Source: Paenibacillus donghaensis
GTDB lineage: Bacteria; Bacillota; Bacilli; Paenibacillales; Paenibacillaceae
Reading direction: 5' to 3'
DNA: 64,000 bases
Assembly (NCBI RefSeq): GCF_002192415.1
Contig: NZ_CP021780.1
Coordinates: forward strand, 3,224,001 to 3,288,000
The notes under the pieces are model-generated. The model was not told the origin of the DNA. It did not search any database and was given only the letters and a program-made list of their open reading frames with translations. Shown one piece after another: positions 60,378 to 64,000 of the stretch; position 1 is the stretch's first letter, and the number at the start of each line of letters is the position of its first letter. The position numbers and the translations under genes were made by a program.

Positions 60378-61313
60378 TTAAATAATGCCACGAATTTCAT
60401 CCAGGGAAGCGATGTTCTCCTGCAGCATAAATTGTTCCAATTCCTCCACCAGTGTGCTGCCGGCGCGCAGATTCATGAAGTTATAGGTTCCCACCTGGAT
60501 TACCGCAGCACCGGCCATAATAAATTCGATGATATCCGTGGCGCAGGTAATGCCGCCCATGCCAATTACGGGAATTGTCACGCGCTGTGAGACCTGATGT
60601 ACCATCCGCAAGGCCACCGGCTTGATCGCAGGTCCCGACAATCCGGCATACAGATTATTGAATACACTGCTGCGGCGGCGCACATCGATCTTCATCCCGG
60701 AGATCGTGTTGATCAGCGAGACCGCATCCGCGCCCTCCTCCTGACACATCTGGGCCATCACGGCGATGTCCTCCGCGTTCGGCGACAGCTTCACGGCAAG
60801 CGGCAGCTTCGTCGCTTGCCTTACCGCGCGAACCACTTCCTGGGCGGCAACGGTCTTCACGCCAAAAGCAATTCCGCCTTCCTTCACATTGGGACAGGAA
60901 ATGTTCAGTTCAATCATGTCAACAGCCGATGCCTGTCCACGGCTTATCCGGTCGTCGGCATCCTGCTGGATCAGCTCTGCGCCAATCACATAATCTTCAA
61001 GCGTTCCGCCGCCGAGATTCACAAGCCGGGCCGTATCCAGCTGCTCCCAGTGCGGACATTCCTTCTCCAGGAAAGCCGGAACACCCGGATTCTCCAGGCC
61101 CACACTGTTCAGCATGCCCGAAGCCGTCTCATAGACACGTGTGCCTGGATTACCAGCCTTCGGATGTAGCGTCAGGCCTTTGCCGGATATCCCGCCCAGC
61201 AGGTTAAGGTCATACAGCTTCCCGTATTCCCGCCCGAAGCCGAAGGTACCGGACGCCATCACGATGGGATTCTTGAAGTGTACTCCTGCAATCTGAGTGC
61301 TCAGATTAACCAT
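60378..61313 (-). CDS. pyrD: Dihydroorotate dehydrogenase B, catalytic subunit
   Basis: 311 residues, FMN-binding TIM barrel that oxidises dihydroorotate to orotate in pyrimidine synthesis. Visible: [33 protein letters not shown] with the catalytic Cys of class 1B, and PVIGMGGI at the phosphate site. The ATG overlaps the end of pyrK by eight bases. Confidence 0.95.
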   Translation of the reverse strand: MVNLSTQIAGVHFKNPIVMASGTFGFGREYGKLYDLNLLGGISGKGLTLHPKAGNPGTRVYETASGMLNSVGLENPGVPAFLEKECPHWEQLDTARLVNLGGGTLEDYVIGAELIQQDADDRISRGQASAVDMIELNISCPNVKEGGIAFGVKTVAAQEVVRAVRQATKLPLAVKLSPNAEDIAVMAQMCQEEGADAVSLINTISGMKIDVRRRSSVFNNLYAGLSGPAIKPVALRMVHQVSQRVTIPVIGMGGITCATDIIEFIMAGAAVIQVGTYNFMNLRAGSTLVEELEQFMLQENIASLDEIRGII

Positions 61314-62010
61314 GGAAGATCACCTCCTGCGACAAAAAGACAGGACCATCCGTGCAAGCCTTGCGCTGACCGTCATGACAGGAGACACTGCAGACCAGAC
61401 AGGCGCCGATTCCGCAGGCCATCCGGTTCTCCAACGACAGATAGACCTGGGCGGTGCTGCCGGCTGTTTCGGCGGCAATCGCCTTCAACTGCGCGGCCTT
61501 CAGCATTGGATGCGGACCGCAGACGAATACATGATCATATTGCGCGAAATCGACGCTGTCCAGAATCAGTCCGCCGACATCGACGGTCAGCTCCGCTCCC
61601 AGCTGCCGGAAGGCCTCGGTGCGGAACGCTTCCCGGCTGAAGCCGAGGTAGATATCACAGCCCGGGAGTTCGCTTGCACAGTGATAGAGTGGTGCAATGC
61701 CAATTCCCCCGCCTACCAGCGCAATGCGGCCTTCCACCTGTGGAAAGCCGGTTCCGAAGGGACCCTCCAGCGTAAGGGTATCGCCTGATCCCAGTTTCGC
61801 CAGAATTTCCGTCCCTTCACCCACTACATGATAGAGAAATTCAATGCCATTATCGTTTACTTGATGTATGCTCAGCGGTCTGGACAGCAGCGGATAGGCT
61901 CCCCATGCCCGCAGCATGTAGAATTGACCCATTTCACCGCCGTAGTTGCCCTCAATTCTGAGGTGGTATACTCCGTCTGCCAGCCGTTCGTTACTTATAA
62001 CCGTCGCCAC
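61306..62010 (-). CDS. pyrK: Dihydroorotate dehydrogenase B, electron transfer subunit
   Basis: 234 residues. FAD-binding RPLSIH, NAD-binding [15 protein letters not shown] and a C-terminal 2Fe-2S cluster ([13 protein letters not shown] and a later Cys). It passes electrons from PyrD to NAD. The GTG at 62010 is chosen because AAGGAG precedes it; an upstream TTG would include that site. Only pyrK and pyrD are present; the rest of the pyr operon is not here. Confidence 0.93.
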   Translation of the reverse strand: MATVISNERLADGVYHLRIEGNYGGEMGQFYMLRAWGAYPLLSRPLSIHQVNDNGIEFLYHVVGEGTEILAKLGSGDTLTLEGPFGTGFPQVEGRIALVGGGIGIAPLYHCASELPGCDIYLGFSREAFRTEAFRQLGAELTVDVGGLILDSVDFAQYDHVFVCGPHPMLKAAQLKAIAAETAGSTAQVYLSLENRMACGIGACLVCSVSCHDGQRKACTDGPVFLSQEVIFHG

Positions 62011-62101
62011 GTTATCAAGCTCCTTCAAATTTAATCTTATTAACCATGCCTTAGAAGGAACTTAAAATCTGTGACAAACTTCACACTTATCATATCACAT
62101 G

Positions 62102-63136
62102 CTATTTACGCTGCCATACCCCGCGTTCATAAGGCTTAGGCACTACAGCCACGCCTCCAAGCGCTTCTTCGGCGTGCAGAGCCCAATAGGGATCGCTTAG
62201 CATGCCGCGCCCAACCGCGACCAGCTCAGCCTGCTCTCCGGCCACGATGGACTGGGCGTCTTCATATGATTCCAATCGGCCGACGGCAATAACAGGTATC
62301 TGCAGACCGCTGCGGATATATTCGGCAAGCTGCACCTGGTAGGCCGGTCCGGCATGCGGTCCGCCATTGGAACCGATGGGCCCTTCTCCCCCGGAGGAGA
62401 CATGGAACATATCCACACCCGCCTCCTTGTATCTGCGGCAAATATCCAGCGCATAAGCTTCATCATAGCCGCCTTCAATATATTCCTTGGCGGAGATGCG
62501 CATCAGCAGGGGCATTTCAGCAGGCAGTACCTCGCGGACCGCCTCCGTTACCCTGACGCCAAACAAGGCAGGATCACGTCCATATTCGTCCTCCCTGGTA
62601 TTGGTAAGCCGAGAGTGAAACTGGTGGATCAGGTATCCATGCGCGCCATGAAGCTCCACCGAGTCAAATCCGGCTTCCACCGCACGGCGTGCGGCTTCGC
62701 GGAAGTCCGCAATCAGAGCCTCAACCGCTTCGGCCGAGAGCGCCTGCGGTGTTTGCGAGCGGGCGTCAAACGGGATGGCTGAAGGTGCGACCGGAGGCTG
62801 TGCATCAACTGCCTTGCGTCCGGCATGTCCCAGCTGGATGGCAATTTTGGCTCCGTTCTCATGAACGCTTTCAGTTATTTTGCGGTAGGCGGCAATCTGG
62901 CTGTCATCCCATAGTCCGGTGTCCCGGCTCGTAATTCTGCCGTCGGGATGAATCCCGGTCATCTCCACGATGATGAAGCCGGTACCGCCGACGGCTCTGC
63001 TGACATAATGCACGAAATGCCAGTTGTTAGGGATGCCATCCTCTTGGTCAACGGCGTATTGGCACATCGGAGGCATTACGATCCGGTTCTTGAGGGTTAG
63101 GCCTTTCAGTTCATAAGGGGTAAATAAATCCGTCAT
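62102..63136 (-). CDS. namA: NADPH dehydrogenase NamA (old yellow enzyme)
   Basis: 344 residues, FMN TIM barrel of the YqjM/NamA type: MPPMCQYA with the regulatory Cys, QLGHAGRKA, ELHGAHGYLIHQFHSRLTNTR and VAVGRG near the phosphate site. Reduces activated C=C bonds and quinones. Starts behind AAAGGAAG. Confidence 0.93.
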   Translation of the reverse strand: MTDLFTPYELKGLTLKNRIVMPPMCQYAVDQEDGIPNNWHFVHYVSRAVGGTGFIIVEMTGIHPDGRITSRDTGLWDDSQIAAYRKITESVHENGAKIAIQLGHAGRKAVDAQPPVAPSAIPFDARSQTPQALSAEAVEALIADFREAARRAVEAGFDSVELHGAHGYLIHQFHSRLTNTREDEYGRDPALFGVRVTEAVREVLPAEMPLLMRISAKEYIEGGYDEAYALDICRRYKEAGVDMFHVSSGGEGPIGSNGGPHAGPAYQVQLAEYIRSGLQIPVIAVGRLESYEDAQSIVAGEQAELVAVGRGMLSDPYWALHAEEALGGVAVVPKPYERGVWQRK

Positions 63137-63211
63137 GGGTTAACTTCCTTTCTTACGTCTCATTATTTATTCATCTATATAACTCACTGGACAGTGAAAA
63201 GTTCTACATCA

Positions 63212-64000
63212 CTAAGAAGCCAGCGAATCCTCGTCAACATTGGACGGAACTTGCTTGGATTTAATTATTTTCGTTATGGATAAGTGAGGATTCTGAACAA
63301 ACAGGCGAAAAATAGACTTACGTAAATAGGCGGCAACGGTAGCCTCAGACACTACAGCCAGAGACGGCGTTCGCAGATAGCGAAAGAACAAACCTGGCGT
63401 CCGATCTGAAAAGCGCAAGGCGATCAATTGCAACAATCCCATCGCAATACACTGGCACATCACAAAACCTTCGATCGCTTGAACCGTTTGTTCAATCCGG
63501 CACCGATGCTGTTCGCCCTTTACCGCTTCGAGCGGATGGGCTTCCTCTTTCTTCAGAAAGCGATTCAGCTTGGGCATGGACTTGCTCCAGAAGCGGTAGC
63601 CAAAGGCACCAATCACCTGCTTCATTTCCCGGAACGTACACTCGATCTTGAAGCGATAGCCGTACAAACGAATGATATCGGTGGCAGCCAGGGTAAGATC
63701 CGTACTGACCAGAATCGAGCAGCGGCCCTCAAGGACGACCAGCACAAAACGTAATTCTTGATACCATCCCTGGCCCCAAAGCAGATCTAGGCAAAGAAAT
63801 TGAACGTCCTGCTCTTTATCGTAAAGGAGGACGGTGGCCGTTTGAAAATCAGCTGCACGCGTTGAAAAGAGTTCCTTCAGTTTGATCGCCTTGCCTTTTT
63901 TGGGCGGTCGGCCGCGTCCGGGTTTCTTAGCAGGAGGGCGTTCGTAAGCCACCACGTTAGACTTGGCTTTGGTCACCAGATGCATCCGGGCTTCGGAGCC
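63212..64000 (-). CDS. IS4-type DDE transposase, 5' part beyond window
   Basis: At least 262 residues in view. A basic linker (KKPGRGRPPKKGK) and the YGYRFKIECTFREMKQ block with the catalytic Glu are typical of IS4/ISL3-type transposases. The frame stays open to the right edge, so the N-terminal part with the first Asp residues is missing from view. The inverted end expected between 63137 and 63211 is not clearly identifiable. Confidence 0.8.
   Translation of the reverse strand, partial: GSEARMHLVTKAKSNVVAYERPPAKKPGRGRPPKKGKAIKLKELFSTRAADFQTATVLLYDKEQDVQFLCLDLLWGQGWYQELRFVLVVLEGRCSILVSTDLTLAATDIIRLYGYRFKIECTFREMKQVIGAFGYRFWSKSMPKLNRFLKKEEAHPLEAVKGEQHRCRIEQTVQAIEGFVMCQCIAMGLLQLIALRFSDRTPGLFFRYLRTPSLAVVSEATVAAYLRKSIFRLFVQNPHLSITKIIKSKQVPSNVDEDSLAS

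Overview
The window is a low-GC, roughly 51.6 kb prophage inserted in a higher-GC chromosome of a spore-forming Firmicute, most likely a Paenibacillus. The host call rests on a CotF-type spore coat protein, a XerS-like recombinase, a PspA/DUF350/DUF4178 cluster, pyrK-pyrD, NamA and MoeA, all with GC-rich codon use. The prophage is bounded by a perfect 19-bp direct repeat (756-774 and 52315-52333) that I read as attL and attR.

Layout. 1-755 host (lipoprotein fragment, GNAT). 782-2222 integrase and excisionase-like genes. 2219-13345 a long minus-strand run of small, mostly unrecognised early genes, interrupted by two plus-strand genes (a Cas2-like protein and a SprT-like metallopeptidase) and ending upstream in a MazF-like gene. 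13514-13572 is a strong bidirectional terminator. 13678-40541 is the minus-strand late block; read in the direction of transcription it runs RNA polymerase, a zinc-ribbon protein, terminase subunits, portal, protease/scaffold, decoration protein, major capsid, connectors, tail tube, tail chaperones, a 2292-aa tape measure protein, then a single tail-tip-like protein and exported or accessory proteins. 41236-44195 is the control region with a divergent promoter pair and a tyrosine-recombinase-fold protein. 45094-52199 is accessory DNA: tiny plus-strand membrane proteins, four Xre-type regulators and unknowns. 52334-64000 is host again, ending in a truncated transposase.

The most interesting content is in the control of the phage. 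The 928-aa protein at 37755-40541 carries the DFDGD metal-binding motif and the preceding Arg-Ala-Pro segment of the large catalytic subunit of cellular RNA polymerase in one chain, the hallmark of the SPbeta protein YonO. About 20 gene starts or intergenic gaps on the minus strand carry a short AT-rich element (core AARTAAAYATAY, always in the same orientation), several immediately upstream of sigma-A-type promoters. The tyrosine-recombinase-fold gene at 42654-43703, in the position of a lysogeny regulator, recalls MrpR (YopR) of SPbeta, which binds a dispersed phage element (SPBRE). Together they suggest a divergent SPbeta-type regulatory circuit, but with a tyrosine integrase.

Several gene-free gaps (4.4, 5.3, 17.3, 25.4, 36.6, 40.8, 41.1 and 43.7 kb) are packed with back-to-back, mutually unrelated perfect hairpins. 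I know of no description of such tracts; the one directly upstream of the RNA polymerase gene looks like a structured RNA of about 250 nt. I recognise no endolysin, holin, distal tail protein, DNA polymerase or helicase, so the prophage may be incomplete or rely on unrecognised genes. Three small early genes have single-base frame breaks, one of them at a run of eight G.
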